Below, one piece after another: positions 10,851 through 21,401 of a stretch of 64,000 nt of DNA. The notes under the pieces are model-generated. The model was not told the origin of the DNA, searched no databases, and was given only the letters and a program-made list of their open reading frames with translations. A program made the translations under genes and the position numbers. Source of the stretch: Euphorbia lathyris (Eukaryota > Streptophyta > Magnoliopsida > Malpighiales > Euphorbiaceae); the NCBI RefSeq assembly GCF_963576675.1, contig NC_088916.1, positions 88,181,501 to 88,245,500 on the forward strand, read 5' to 3'. Each line of letters opens with the position of its first letter. Position 1 is the stretch's first letter.

Positions 10851-11082
10851 TCCATCACAAAAGTTACAAAGGCTGACACAAATCCACTTTTCATGATAAA
10901 AAAAAACTCATATGGAAAATCAAATCCTTCAGTATTTATAGTGCCATCATAATCTTCTATGTACAAAAGACATGAATAGAAAGCATGCTTAAATCTCAAA
11001 AGAGATTTCCGAGGCAACCTTAATAGAATTTATGTCACAATCTCCTCCGGCAGCAATTCCCCCATAGCCTCTTGTTCTGAAC
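10791..11082 (-). pseudogene. F-box protein fragment (second hairpin arm)
   Basis: The inverted partner of the first arm. On the minus strand it begins with GELLPEEIVT, which is closer to the family consensus LPEEI than the first arm (LLEEI), and then has a stop in place of the next residue (TAA after GTGACA). The two arms have therefore decayed independently. Confidence 0.6.
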
Positions 11083-11089
11083 TTCTCCT

Positions 11090-11406
11090 TTTTTTATCCA
11101 TTTCGCCTTTGGCAACCAAATCAACATCTGCACATCTTAAAAAGCATATGTATTTGATGTTTTTCCTCTTTACCTTCCATTTGATTCTGCCTCTTTTTCC
11201 AAAGCATTCCAATCAATGGACTCTCTTATTTCATCTCCAACCCTTCTACTTTTGGCTTTTTTTTTATGCAGTTGCTGCTTTCTGCAATATCTTCTTGTTT
11301 TCCCTGACGGTTTTGGTAACTTAATATTTTGCTGCAGGTTCTCAACAATGGTGAGGTCTTTGACAATCCTATTGCCATGACTAGGAACTTCATGTAGTTC
11401 CTTCAA
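11090..11406 (-). pseudogene. DEMETER/ROS1-like DNA glycosylase fragment
   Basis: On the minus strand a basic stretch (KTRRYCRKQQLHKKKAKSRR) leads into IDWNALEKEAESNGR. Then, after a frame break, comes RCADVDLVAKGEM. In ROS1/DEMETER proteins the block before the glycosylase domain reads WD-LRKEAE--GR, then TMDSVDWEA, R-ADV-EVA. The order and spacing fit. A second, independent fragment of the same region is at 22995-23155. The catalytic domain is not present. It directly abuts the F-box hairpin. Confidence 0.5.
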
Positions 11407-12137
11407 GCCTTCATCAAGAGTTCCATTAAAGTATTACATCTGTTTAAACATCTATCTTTGTGTCCATCAATGGCATTTTTTCTTGGTTGTCTGACAATGA
11501 TTCCTTTATGTCAGGAGTTTAGAAGAAAATTAAAGTTAGTATGTATTTTAACATAAATTCTATTATAAACCACCTGGACTAATAAAAAAAATGGATGCAT
11601 ACCAATTCATGGGAGATTGTTTGCCACTCACTTCTAGGAAGCTTCTGATATTTGGTTTGAAGAAGCATTGTCCATTCCAGTCTCAGATCCCTAAATTATT
11701 TTAAAACAAGTTTTTAGTTTTGAAAACTTAAATTGACATTGTCCTTGAGCTTTTTCTTTCCGTCATAACCTGTAGCAAGAATCACAACATCAACTTTCAA
11801 TTCGGAGCATCAGATTTCAGATTAATGATAAAATAAAAGTCCATACTTTTAAGTTCATGGTTGTATAGACTTTGAATCTAAATGTCCATACTTTTAGAGA
11901 TATAAAAGCTACTTTCGAAAACTTAAGTTCTACAAAAAAACAAAAGCTAAAAGGCACAAGATCAAAAACTTCATTTGCAACAATTTTTTTTAGTTATAAC
12001 ATATTCAATTAATTCTTAAACTATTTTTGAATTTAACATCATATGATTCTTAACATGCATCAGAAGAACACACTATTTAAATATTCAATCAATATGCCCC
12101 TTCTCGTACACTCCCTATTTCATTAATAACAATCAAG
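11407..12137. other. AT-rich spacer, nothing recognised
   Basis: Stops are frequent in all frames and no repeat partner was found elsewhere in the window. Confidence 0.5.
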
Positions 12138-12235
12138 TTAGGATTAGGGTTTATCTTCTCCAGAAAGTGGCGTAATCAAATCTATAGAAATCAATGGTTA
12201 GAATTAGGGTTTATCTTCTCTATCAAGTTAGCATT

Positions 12236-12436
12236 TCAACAATGCTTTTAGGATCTGATCTCTAACTGCTCGTTCGTTGGGTAAATTTCCAAATCTGAAT
12301 CAAGCTTAATTCGGTGGAAACCCTTCCTTAAGAAAGAAGGGAGGAGCATCAAGTGATGGTTATGAACCCTACAAAATCATCTTCCGGATTAATAACCTCC
12401 ATAACTTTATCTGCTAAAATATTATTAGCAAAAAAG
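12236..12436 (-). pseudogene. TPS fragment in U (minus strand)
   Basis: Minus-strand reading gives ANNILADKVMEVINPEDDFV, nearly the TPS consensus, then a frameshift to HNHHLMLLPSFLKEGFHRIKL, which matches HDYHLMVLPTFLRKRFNRVKL. The end is scrambled. TPS class II proteins join or sense trehalose-6-phosphate; only about 65 of some 850 residues remain. Confidence 0.8.
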
Positions 12437-14322
12437 GGTTGTGTTTGTTTATAGGTGAATTGAGCAACTGTAACTTCTTTATGTATTTTTGTTTTTTTGT
12501 TGCTCACTAATCCATATGTATTTTGATCCTATCTTTTTTTTTTGCAGGAAACTATCTTGCTTAACAAATCAAATTACTGCTTACAATTGTTTATGGTAAT
12601 CTTTACACTTTTTCTTTGTTGGGTTTTATGTTTTAATGGCAATTCTGAAGATATAATGAGTTTTGCCGCTACCCTATCTTATTATATGTGTTTACAAATG
12701 GTGTATCATTATTAATCTTTCTTTAATTACTTGTTTACTATAGTGGTTTTTTTAAAATGATTATGCCAAAAGGTGAGAATTTGAGGATTGTAATTGTGAT
12801 TTCAATAGATCTATTGTTAAATGTGTTTGCTTATGAGTGGCTTACATAAGCTGTCTGATGTGTTCTATAATGATATGATATGATTATTTGAAACCCTATA
12901 TGTTTGTTTTAAACTGGATATGCTAATTTTTGTTATTAGATGTTGCTCTCTGGTGTGTTTTTCTATATAACCTAGCTATTTGATGTGTCCGGATGATATG
13001 ATTACTTGAAATTGAAACCATAGGTTTGCTTATGCTTTTTTTTTTGTTATGATAAGTTTTTTGATACAAATCAAGATTGTTTGTTATTTGCTGTGATGAG
13101 ACTATGCTGGTGATGCTTGATCTGAATATTATCTAAATTTCATCAGACAATTATCTTTGTTGTAATTTCATTCATTTCCAACTAGTTGAGATTGCGGCTT
13201 TGGGAGTAACCATTTTTAGCTTAATTTGCAATGGAGAAAATTGCAGAGTCCAAATCGTGTTTGTTCATTTAGTAAAACATTAGCAATTGTTCATTTTAGT
13301 TTGGCAATGCTAGATATTTCTCTCAAAATACTAATTTGTTGTTTGTAACAAATTATCACGAAGTTGTTGGCGTCTGATTTTCTGAAATGGTATTATTGTT
13401 TTGCTTCAATTCAGTTGCATACTTTTAGGCAGATTGATTCAACTCATGTACTTTTTATGCTTCTCCTGTATTCTTGTTTGGTATTTTCTGGTAGTAATTC
13501 ATTGTATTTGTAATGACTATATTATATGGGTACTTTAATTGTTTGATCAACACCGAATGAATTTAAATCCATTGAACATCTTAATCTATTTCCATTGTTT
13601 CCAAGTAAAGAGAGTGAATTATGAGATGAACATTTTTGAGGATTATATATGTGCTATGTTGCACTGAAACTGAATTTGAAACGAAATGCTAAAAAGCTAA
13701 GGAGGAAGAGTTCAACATAGTATATAAAAATGTAACTTGCTGGAAAAGAAAAATGTCTCCGTCTGTATAGGAAATGGAAGGATGATTTGAGCCATGTTAG
13801 GAATTCAATTCTTACGTTCACTGGCTTTTTAGATGCTTAGTTAATTCCGATTTAGGAAAACTTATGCGCAATAATCAGTGATTCATCAGAGAAAGAGAAA
13901 GGAATTCTTGTTAGAATATTTTAGATTCCATTGAGACAAGATGAAGATAATAATTAATTAATTAATTATAAAACAGATGAAGAAATTAATTCTGTTTTTA
14001 TGGTTGTTTCGTCTTTGATCTACATGTTATAGTCATGAACTGGAGACCTTTTTTGGTTAATTTGAAAAAGTTTAAGATTGATGTTGGTTGAAGTTGATAT
14101 GTTCCCGTACATGATGAAATCTAACTCGGTCGAGGGCATTTCTTAAAAGCAAATGCCTTTATGTGGATGTCTTAGATTATCCATTTGTTTTATTATAATT
14201 AAAACCGCATCCTGCTTTTAGATCGTGATCCTTATTTTTGCATCCCGTCCGTAGTTAGTGGAAATCCAAAGCAAGGAGATTCAGATGGCGATGATTGCTC
14301 AAAGTTTTTTTTTCTAAGAAAG

Positions 14323-14690
14323 ATGGACGCAGCAATGGAGATTCAGATGCTCCATCATCTGGTTGCTGCAAGAAGAAATGGTGGTCATCCAGCTTTAATG
14401 TCCAATATGTGCCTTGACAAGAGTGATGGCTTTGACAAGTTGTTGTGGCAAGCATATGTTTCTGCTAATAAAATTTTTGCACATAGGGTTATGAAGGTTA
14501 TTAATCTTGAAGATGCTTTTGTATGGGTTCATGACCATCACTCTATGGTCCTCCTTACATTTTTGAGGAAGTGTTCCTACCGAGTTGAGCTTGGTTTCTT
14601 CATAAGTAGTTCATTTTCCTCGTCGGAAATTTATCAAACTCTGCAAGTTAGAGACGAGATTATGTAAGCATTGCTCAATTCTTTGATATA
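14323..14690 (+). pseudogene. TPS fragment in U (plus strand)
   Basis: The open frame 14323-14667 contains DGFDKLLWQAYVSANKIFAH, VMKVINLEDAFVWVHDHHSM, VLLTFLRK, RVELGFF and SSSEIYQTLQVRDEIM. This follows, block by block, the glucosyltransferase part of class II TPS (W-AYVSANKIFADKVMEVINPEDDFVWVHDYHLMVLPTFLRK...). A TAA replaces the Arg codon after RDEIM, and ALLNS continues behind it. The first 27 residues do not match TPS. It is a single-exon relic with missense changes at conserved sites (D to A, Y to H, L to S). Confidence 0.85.
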
Positions 14691-15667
14691 TTAGTGGAAT
14701 GCAATGAAACTAATTTTGTTCTAAATTAGTAAATGAATATGTTGTTCTAGACATGTGCACCCAGTGATGTTCAATTTCCAATTCCAAATGATTATTTGGA
14801 GTTTCTCATATTTGGAGTTTGCCCTCAAATTCCATTATTAGCGAACTAAGAGTAGTTTAAGCTTCCCTATAACTTGGTCGCCAGATTAAAGAAAATTAGG
14901 GATAAGATATGTTTTTTTCTTGCCACGGGCTCCACTCTTTCTTCTAAAAACAATGGGATACTGACAGCACCAAAGAAATCTTATTTTTAGATTTAGTTTC
15001 AGACAAATCAATCTACTCAATCTTATAATTAATAAATTTTAACAACTTTTTTAATTGCAATATCCTTTCAAAAACCGAGCACAAACATAGTATGCATATC
15101 ATGTGATTTTATTTTGTTTAATCCATTATTTTTCTCAATTAAGTACTTATAAGCCTAACTCCTTCCAAAGTCGTTGAAAAAAATAATGATTTTGTCCTTA
15201 TCTTATAAAACAAGTTAATTTTGTCCATTCATAATTTTTTTGTGATTTTTATTTTGATAATAGAAAATTTGATTTAATTTTATCATTTTCAAAATAATTT
15301 CGAATAAAACGTGTCCACGAAATTTATTAGAAAATGATAAAATTGAACCAATATTTTACCGTAAGGATAAAAATTAAGACATTTTATAAAATGAGAGGGA
15401 GAATCCTAATAACCTGAAGATTAAAAGTGAGGTTTTCCTAAAAATAAATTTGATCCAAATTAAAATCATATATGACTCGACAACACCACACCTAATCGAT
15501 ACTATCCCGATTAGGTTAATACGAGATTGATATCCAATTTTTTGGTTTGGACTACGGTTTAATCATTTCGACACTAATTCGAAATTGACACGACATGATC
15601 ACAATACAAACTCAATAATTGCAACATGTGATATTTATGTTGTAAGTTTTTGTACATTTTTTTATTG

Positions 15668-16209
15668 GGATAAGGGTCAAATTTAACCATAACGCTTCAA
15701 TCAAAGTGCATATTTAGCCCCTAACATATGAAGTGATGCAAATTAAATCCTAATTTTTTCAAGCAAGACCAATTTTAGCCAAGCGCTGTTGAAAATTTAA
15801 AAAGATTGGTTTACTGTTATTTAATTGTCACATCATATCTTGCAAATAAGTTTGTCAATAAATCGAAGCAGTTTCATATATTTTTTAATTGTGGTTTATA
15901 ATTATATTAATAACACTGTAATATTTTACACAATTTGATAAAAAAAGTTGTGATTAATTTATATTTAGCAGATTTAGTTTTTATCATTTTAGCAGAATTT
16001 TACAATGTTTTTTTAGTAATAAACTAATAACCTAAAGTGGTAGTAAAATACTAATAAAACATGTTTTTTCTAATTTTCGATAACGTAGGAATAAAATTGA
16101 TCTTACTTGGAAATATTAAATTTGCACCATTTTGTACGTTAAGGTTAAATCAACACTACACTTAAAAATATTAGGGTTAAATTAAAGACTAATATTTGGC
16201 CCAAACTCT
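15668..16209. repeat. Foldback (MULE-like) inside U
   Basis: Imperfect inverted arms start GGGATAAGGGTCAAATTTAA and end near ACTAATATTTGGCCC. The inner part TGCAAATTAAATCCTAATTT pairs with the region before TACGTTAAGGTTAAATC. The same element recurs in each U copy (about 39107, 43820 and 48353, and inverted at 26470-27001). Confidence 0.6.
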
Positions 16210-16580
16210 TGCAGTGAGATACACCCTGTGTCACATGTAAAAAAATAAAATAAATTATAGGTAAATACTTATGAACTTTTAAAAATTTAGAGAACAATTG
16301 AAGTTTTGAGGCTTTCGAATTTAATTATATAAAGATAGAAGTTATTAAATGCAATTGGACAAAAATAGGAGGTTATTAAAGATAACTACACAAAAATAAA
16401 GGGTGTAATTTAGAACTTTAAAACTTTAGTGAGTAAGTGAGGTTTGAGAGTAAGGGATGACATCACCTATATAACTGGACTTACACCTTTGCTCTTCTCA
16501 ATGGCCGAATAGAAATTAGGGTTACCCAATGTTCATAGGTATCTCCTCTTTGAGATCTGAATAGCAGATAGCCCTTATAT

Positions 16581-17019
16581 CTTCTCCAGAAAGTGGCGTA
16601 ATCAAATCTATAGAAATCAATGGTTAGAATTAGGGTTTATCTTCTCTATCAAGTTAGCATTCAACAATGCTTTTAGGATCTGATCTCTAACTGCTCGTTC
16701 GTTGGGTAAATTTCCAAATCTGAATCAAGCTTAATTCGGTAGAAACCCTTCCTCAAGAAAGAAGGGAGGAGCATCAAGTGATGGTTATGAACCCTACAAA
16801 ATCATCTTCCTGATTAATAACCTCCATAACTTTATCTGCTAAAATATTATTAGCAAAAAAGGGTTGTGTTTGTTTACAGGTGAATTGAGCAATTGTAACT
16901 TCTTTATGTGTTTTTGTTTTTTGTTGCTCACCAATCCATATGTATTTTGATCATGTCTTTTTTTTTTGCAGGAAACTATCTTGCTTAACAAATCAAATTA
17001 CTGCGTACAATTGTTTATG
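16581..17019 (+). repeat. Partial second U copy joined to segment V
   Basis: It repeats the first 440 bp of U, then continues into V. The part after 17020 follows U loosely up to about 17880, with deletions and a replaced block (17396-17587). Confidence 0.8.
16661..16862 (-). pseudogene. TPS fragment in the second U copy (minus strand)
   Basis: Same fragment as 12236-12436, with the ANNILADKVMEVIN block and the frame-shifted HNHHLMLLPSFL block. No separate function is expected. Confidence 0.8.
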
Positions 17020-17395
17020 GTGAATCTTTGCACTTTTCTTTGTTGGGTTTTATGTTTTAATGGCAATTCTGACGATATAATGAGTTTTGCTTATGAGTGG
17101 CTTACATAAGCTGTCTCATTGGTTCTATGATGATATGATTATTTGAAACCCTACAAGTTTGTCTTAAACTTGATATGCTAATTTTTTTTATTAGATGTTT
17201 CTCTCTGGTGTGTTTGTTTATGAGTGCATTATATAACCTATCTAATGTGTTAGGGTGATATGATTACTTGAAATTGAAACCACAAGTTTGTTTATGCTTC
17301 TTTTGTTATGATATGTTTTTTGACACAAATCAAGCTTGTTTGTTATTTCTTATGATGAAACTATGCTTGTGACACTTGATCTGAATGTGAGAAAA

Positions 17396-17587
17396 TGGCT
17401 TTGTTTTGAAGAAAATGAATTTGATTGGTGGGGGTGTATTTGTTATTAGGGACTTTGCTCTTAAGAGCTCTTTTCCTATCCCACATGGAAAACTTACCAA
17501 TAGTTGTAAGAGTATATATAGAGTTGGGTCTCACAAGCCTTTAAATTTTGTTTAGTAGGTTTTGGCAAATACACCACATGCATGCAT
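17396..17587 (+). repeat. LTR fragment (5' part) in V
   Basis: Begins TGTGAGAAAATGGCTTTG and contains the run ATCCCACATGGAAAACTTA followed by a TATA-like GTATATATAGAG. The same order is seen in the complete solo LTR at 28337-28732. It replaces about 70 bp of the U sequence and is cut off at its 3' side. Confidence 0.6.
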
Positions 17588-18424
17588 TGCAATTTTAGGA
17601 GTAACAATTTTTAGCTTAATAAAGCATTAGCAATTGTTCATTTTAGTTTGGCAATGATCAGGAAGTTGTTGGTGTCTGATTTCTGAAATGGTATTATTAT
17701 TTTTCTTCAATTCAGTTGCCTACTTTTAGGCAGATTGATTCAACTCATGCACTTTTTATGCTTCTTCTTTATTCTTGTTTGATATTTTCTGGTAATAATT
17801 CATTGCATTTGTAATGACTATATTATATGTTTGTTTAATTGTTTGATCATCACCAATAAATTATCTACCAATAAAATTATGAGACGATTTTACTCTCTTA
17901 TTCTTGTTTGATTGCCTTTAAGCTCCCCCGAACTTTCAAAAGTTCTAAATGGTCTCTTATTCTTGTTTGATTGCATTCAATAACCCCTTATTTCTGAATA
18001 GAATCTTTTGGATGTAGAAAGTTAGATACATGCTCGGCCACATGTAAAAAAAAAACTTCAAATATATAAATAATTATGAACTCTTGTGATTTCATGGGGA
18101 TAGTTGAAGTTTTGAGATTATACAATTGGACAAATATAAAGGTTATTGAATGGCATTGGATAAGAATATAATGTTATTGAATGTAATTAGATAAGAATAG
18201 AGAGTAATTTAGCACTTTTAAAAATTTAGAGGGTTGTTGGAATGTATGAAACTTATTATTTGATACTGATTAAATATCTCACACAAATGGTCTCGCCTAT
18301 ATAACTTTACTTACTTCACAACTTTGGTTTTCTCCGTCCCTCTCTTCTCTTCTCTGTAAATGTGTGTGCATTCTAATGATACCTCCCCCGATAGATCTCA
18401 AATCTGGAAAGTTGTTGTGATCTC

Positions 18425-18560
18425 AAATCTATGAAAACCAATTAAATGAGCATTCAACAATGCCTTCAGAATCTCATCAAGTGATGGTCATGAACCCTGC
18501 AAAATCATCTTGACTATTAATAAACTCCATGACTTTATCTGCTAAAATATTATTAGCACA
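18425..18560 (-). pseudogene. TPS fragment in V (minus strand)
   Basis: On the minus strand it reads ANNILADKVMEFINSQDDF, then, after a deletion of the middle of the exon, DEILKALLNAHLIGFHRFE. The second block matches the TPS motif ALLNSDLIGFHTFD, which the U copies lack, so V carries a different, longer piece of the same exon. Confidence 0.8.
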
Positions 18561-19598
18561 AAGCACTATATTTGAATTGGCCAATTCCAAGTTATTTTTG
18601 ACTTTTTGTTGGCATTTACTATTTGTTGCTCATTGGATTTTGATTCTATAATGAATTTTTTTTTTTTGCAGGAAATATTTTGTTTCCGAGCAACTTGTTA
18701 AAAGCTATTGAATTTTAGAAGCATAATTCTTTCTGGTAAATCTTTGGACTTTTCACCTGTTGAATTTTAGGGTTCAATGAGAATTGTGAAGATTATACAC
18801 CTAATCTATGCTATTGGGAAATATGCTTATCTAATATTAGTTGAATGCTAGGAACAACATCACTATATTCCATGAATTACTGGTAATGAGGTTTGGGGCT
18901 TACTAATTGTTTTCTAACTGTCAAAAAAGATTCTCTGTAATTATAAATATAATCATAATTTTTGTGGAATAGTAATAGTCTTCCAATTCAATTGAATTTC
19001 TAGTTTGAAAACTTTATTTGTTTATAACCAATTATAATTCAATTTAATTAATTGTCATAGTAAAATTCAATTAATTATTTTGTAAGTGTAAAAAGAAGAC
19101 TATAATTAAAATGCATAGTCTGTTGGTTCTGGCTGGTCAGGAAGAGATTCACATAGGGACTAATGTTATTTGGAAATTACTTTCTATATGAGCTAGCAGG
19201 CGGGCTTTCCAGTGGTAGTTCGGAGAGTCTTATACTCCATCGTTCCACAATACATGTCTTTCTAGAGAATTTTTTTTTTGTTCCACAATACATGATATTT
19301 TGCTTCAATTTATGCACATTAATTTGCTTTGACCAAATATACCTCTATTTTAGTTGACTTTTTGCCTTGGGAATAGATAAAGTTACTAGTAGATGCAATT
19401 AATATAAGGGTAACAAAGTCTTTCACTTAAAATTAATTGCATTTCTTAATTAGTGTGCATTAACCTTAACAGGCATGTATTTTGGAACAGAGGGAGTACT
19501 TGTCATAGAAGCTTCACAAACTCCTTTTATTAGTTCAGGGATGCAAAATCACCAGATAGTCACAAGTCTTCGAAATAGGTACATTGGAAGTATCAATC

Positions 19599-20401
19599 CA
19601 TGAAAAACAATAATATAAAGAAGTGATTATAGTTCATGTTCGGATGTGAAAACCACTGGTACCAAAGAAAATGACACTTTCTTAATGCATATTTATAAAT
19701 AGGAAACATCTAACAGATAAATACCTATAACTTGAAAAAGCATGTGAGAGTTTTTCTGGAGGTAGTCAAAGGGTCAGATTTGAATCTTACAATACTTCCT
19801 ACTATCTTTTCTTCAAATTTTCTGAATCCTCAGAAGCTCCTGAACTAAACTCTTTTTCAAATAGATAAGTTTAATATTATCAGGAATAATGGCAGAGTGA
19901 TAGCAAATTCAATTTTGACTGTTGTTCGCTGTTTGAAATTAATTGCATTAGTGTTAATGAATATCTCCTTGCCTTTGTTCTTTATTTGTTCAGAAAACTA
20001 GCAACAAATAAAGAACAAAGGCAAGAAGATACCCATTAACACTAATGCAATTAATTTCAAACAGCGAACAACAGCCAAAATTGAATTTGCTACCAATCTG
20101 CCATATTCTTGATAATATTAAACTTATCTGTTTGAAAAAGAGTTTAGTTCAGGAGCTTCTCCGGGATTCATAAACATTTGAAGAAAAGATAGTAGGAAGT
20201 ACTGTAAGAGTCAAATCTGACCCTTATGACTACCTCCAGAAAAACTCTCACATGCTTGTTCAAGTTATAGTTTTTTTTTATTTGCCAGCTGTTTACTATT
20301 TATAAATATGCATTAAGAAAGTGTCATTTTTCTTTGGTACTAGTGGTTTTCACATCCGAACCTGAACTATAATCACTTCTTTATATTATTGTTTTTCCTG
20401 G
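19599..20401. repeat. 800-bp palindrome (arms about 395 bp, 12-base loop)
   Basis: Left arm 19599-19990 and right arm 20003-20401 are inverted copies around the loop CAGAAAACTAGC. Pairing runs from the centre (AACAAATAAAGAACAAAGGC) to the outer ends (CCATGAAAAACAATAATATA). Identity is above 90% by eye; one arm has about 15 extra bases near 20280. It ends 16 bp before the coiled-coil frame begins. No terminal motif or target duplication was found, so it is not an obvious transposon. Confidence 0.92.
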
Positions 20402-20417
20402 ACGTTGGGATAATAAT

Positions 20418-20873
20418 TTGAAGTCAACATCCGAATTCCATATGTATATGGAGCAAATGCAACAAGTCTTGGAAAAAGCTGGGATGTCCTATCATGCGAA
20501 AGAGCAGGCTTATCAAAACTCGAGTATCCAACAACAAATGTTTCTTAGCGAGTTCGATCATCAGAATAACATGGTTTATAATTTGCACAAGGCGAAGATG
20601 GAGGAGCAACAAAGAAGACATATGGAGACTTCTAGGCTCAAACACAAACTATACATGACGAGAAATCTCTTAGATGGCTATGAAAAAGCTTTGAATGAGA
20701 CAACTAAAGAATTCACCGAGTATAGAAAGAAATGCCCTTTGCATGAAGAACCAATTTACATGGATACAGGGTCTGGTGGTCCTGTTTTGAGCACGAGTGA
20801 ACCGGAGAAGTTGCCTTTTAAAGAAGAGATGACACAATGTCACAATGTGCTCCAGCTGAAGAACAAGATATGA
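20418..20873 (+). pseudogene. Coiled-coil protein exon, left copy
   Basis: The frame is rich in Glu, Gln and Lys with heptad-like spacing (MYMEQMQQVLEKAGMSYHAK, HNKAK-type repeats, MEEQQRRHMETSRLKH, then NETTKEFTEYRKKCPLHEEP). It would form a coiled coil. The frame is open upstream of the first ATG (20442), so this looks like an internal or last exon, not a whole gene. I do not recognise the family. An 8-bp tandem repeat CACAATGT at 20833-20848 shifts the frame, so the last nine residues are out of frame relative to the inverted copy at 33479-33690, which ends PSEKQVTQ. Confidence 0.6.
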
Positions 20874-21203
20874 CAGAATGTACCGAAAAACAAGTTACTG
20901 AACAATCTATTTAACTGATACAACTTTATGTTTTAAGTGAAATTTGCTGGAAATTTCTTAACTTTGTTTTAAACATTGTTGCTATGCTAATTTTTGTTTC
21001 TATCATAATTAGTTTGTCTATGATAAAACTATGCATGCGATTCTTGAAAGGTAACTTGATTTGTAACTATATGAGATGTTTTTAATTTAAATTCTTTGAT
21101 CCATCACTGATAAAGAGAGTCAATTAAATTCCATTTGACATCTTAATGTATTTCCAACGTTTCCAAGGAAAGAGAGTGAATTTATAGATGAGCATTTCTG
21201 AAA

Positions 21204-21401
21204 TTGCATTCTTTTAAGGGCATATATGAAGATTCACTGAAGGGAACACTATCTGTTTGCATAACGGTACCAATATATTTTTTACTAGGAAGAACCATCA
21301 TATCTTTAACTGTACATGGAGCACTGTTTGTATATGTGTGTTTGTATAACTATATACTTATTTACCCTATGAGTACAAAAGCAATCCAATATATTAGCTA
21401 A
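21204..21401 (+). pseudogene. Unrecognised coding relic (FKGIYEDSLKGT)
   Basis: The frame contains SFKGIYEDSLKGTLSVCITV followed by PIYF. A related piece on the minus strand at 32400-32690 reads FKGIYDDSLKGTRSVCITVP and TYF. Differences between the copies keep the amino acids similar, which suggests a former protein. I could not assign it; a link to the N-terminal part of TPS (VPTF...WPL..Y) is possible but weak. Confidence 0.35.

Larger units (their letters stand above)
10499..11082. repeat. Long hairpin made from an F-box gene fragment
   Basis: Arms 10499-10774 and 10791-11082 are inverted copies of one F-box coding fragment, separated by a 16-base loop. Pairing can be followed along the whole length, for example TTCAGAACAAGAGGCTATG at the outer end, AATCTCTTTTGAGATTTAAG in the middle and AATCTCCATT at the loop; identity is roughly 85-90% by eye, with small indels. 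A transcript through it would fold into a stem of about 280 bp. Confidence 0.9.
12138..16580 (+). repeat. Repeat unit U, left copy (about 4.43 kb)
   Basis: Starts at the anchor GGATTAGGGTTTATCTTCTC (12141); the same anchor recurs at 16581, 40059, 44771 and 49296, giving periods of 4426, 4712 and 4525 bp. Each unit has, in order: a minus-strand TPS fragment, a T-rich tract ending in GCAGGAAAC, about 1.8 kb of non-coding sequence, a plus-strand TPS fragment, and a foldback of about 540 bp. Copies differ by a few percent by eye. No complete gene lies inside. Confidence 0.9.
17020..21190 (+). repeat. Segment V, left copy
   Basis: The stretch 17020-20845 is repeated at 51447-55191 with only a few mismatches per hundred bases by eye. 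Parts are also present inverted at 33130-35720. It contains an LTR-like fragment, a TPS fragment, an 800-bp palindrome and a coiled-coil exon. The last 300 bp (20890-21190) are matched only by the inverted copy. Confidence 0.88.
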
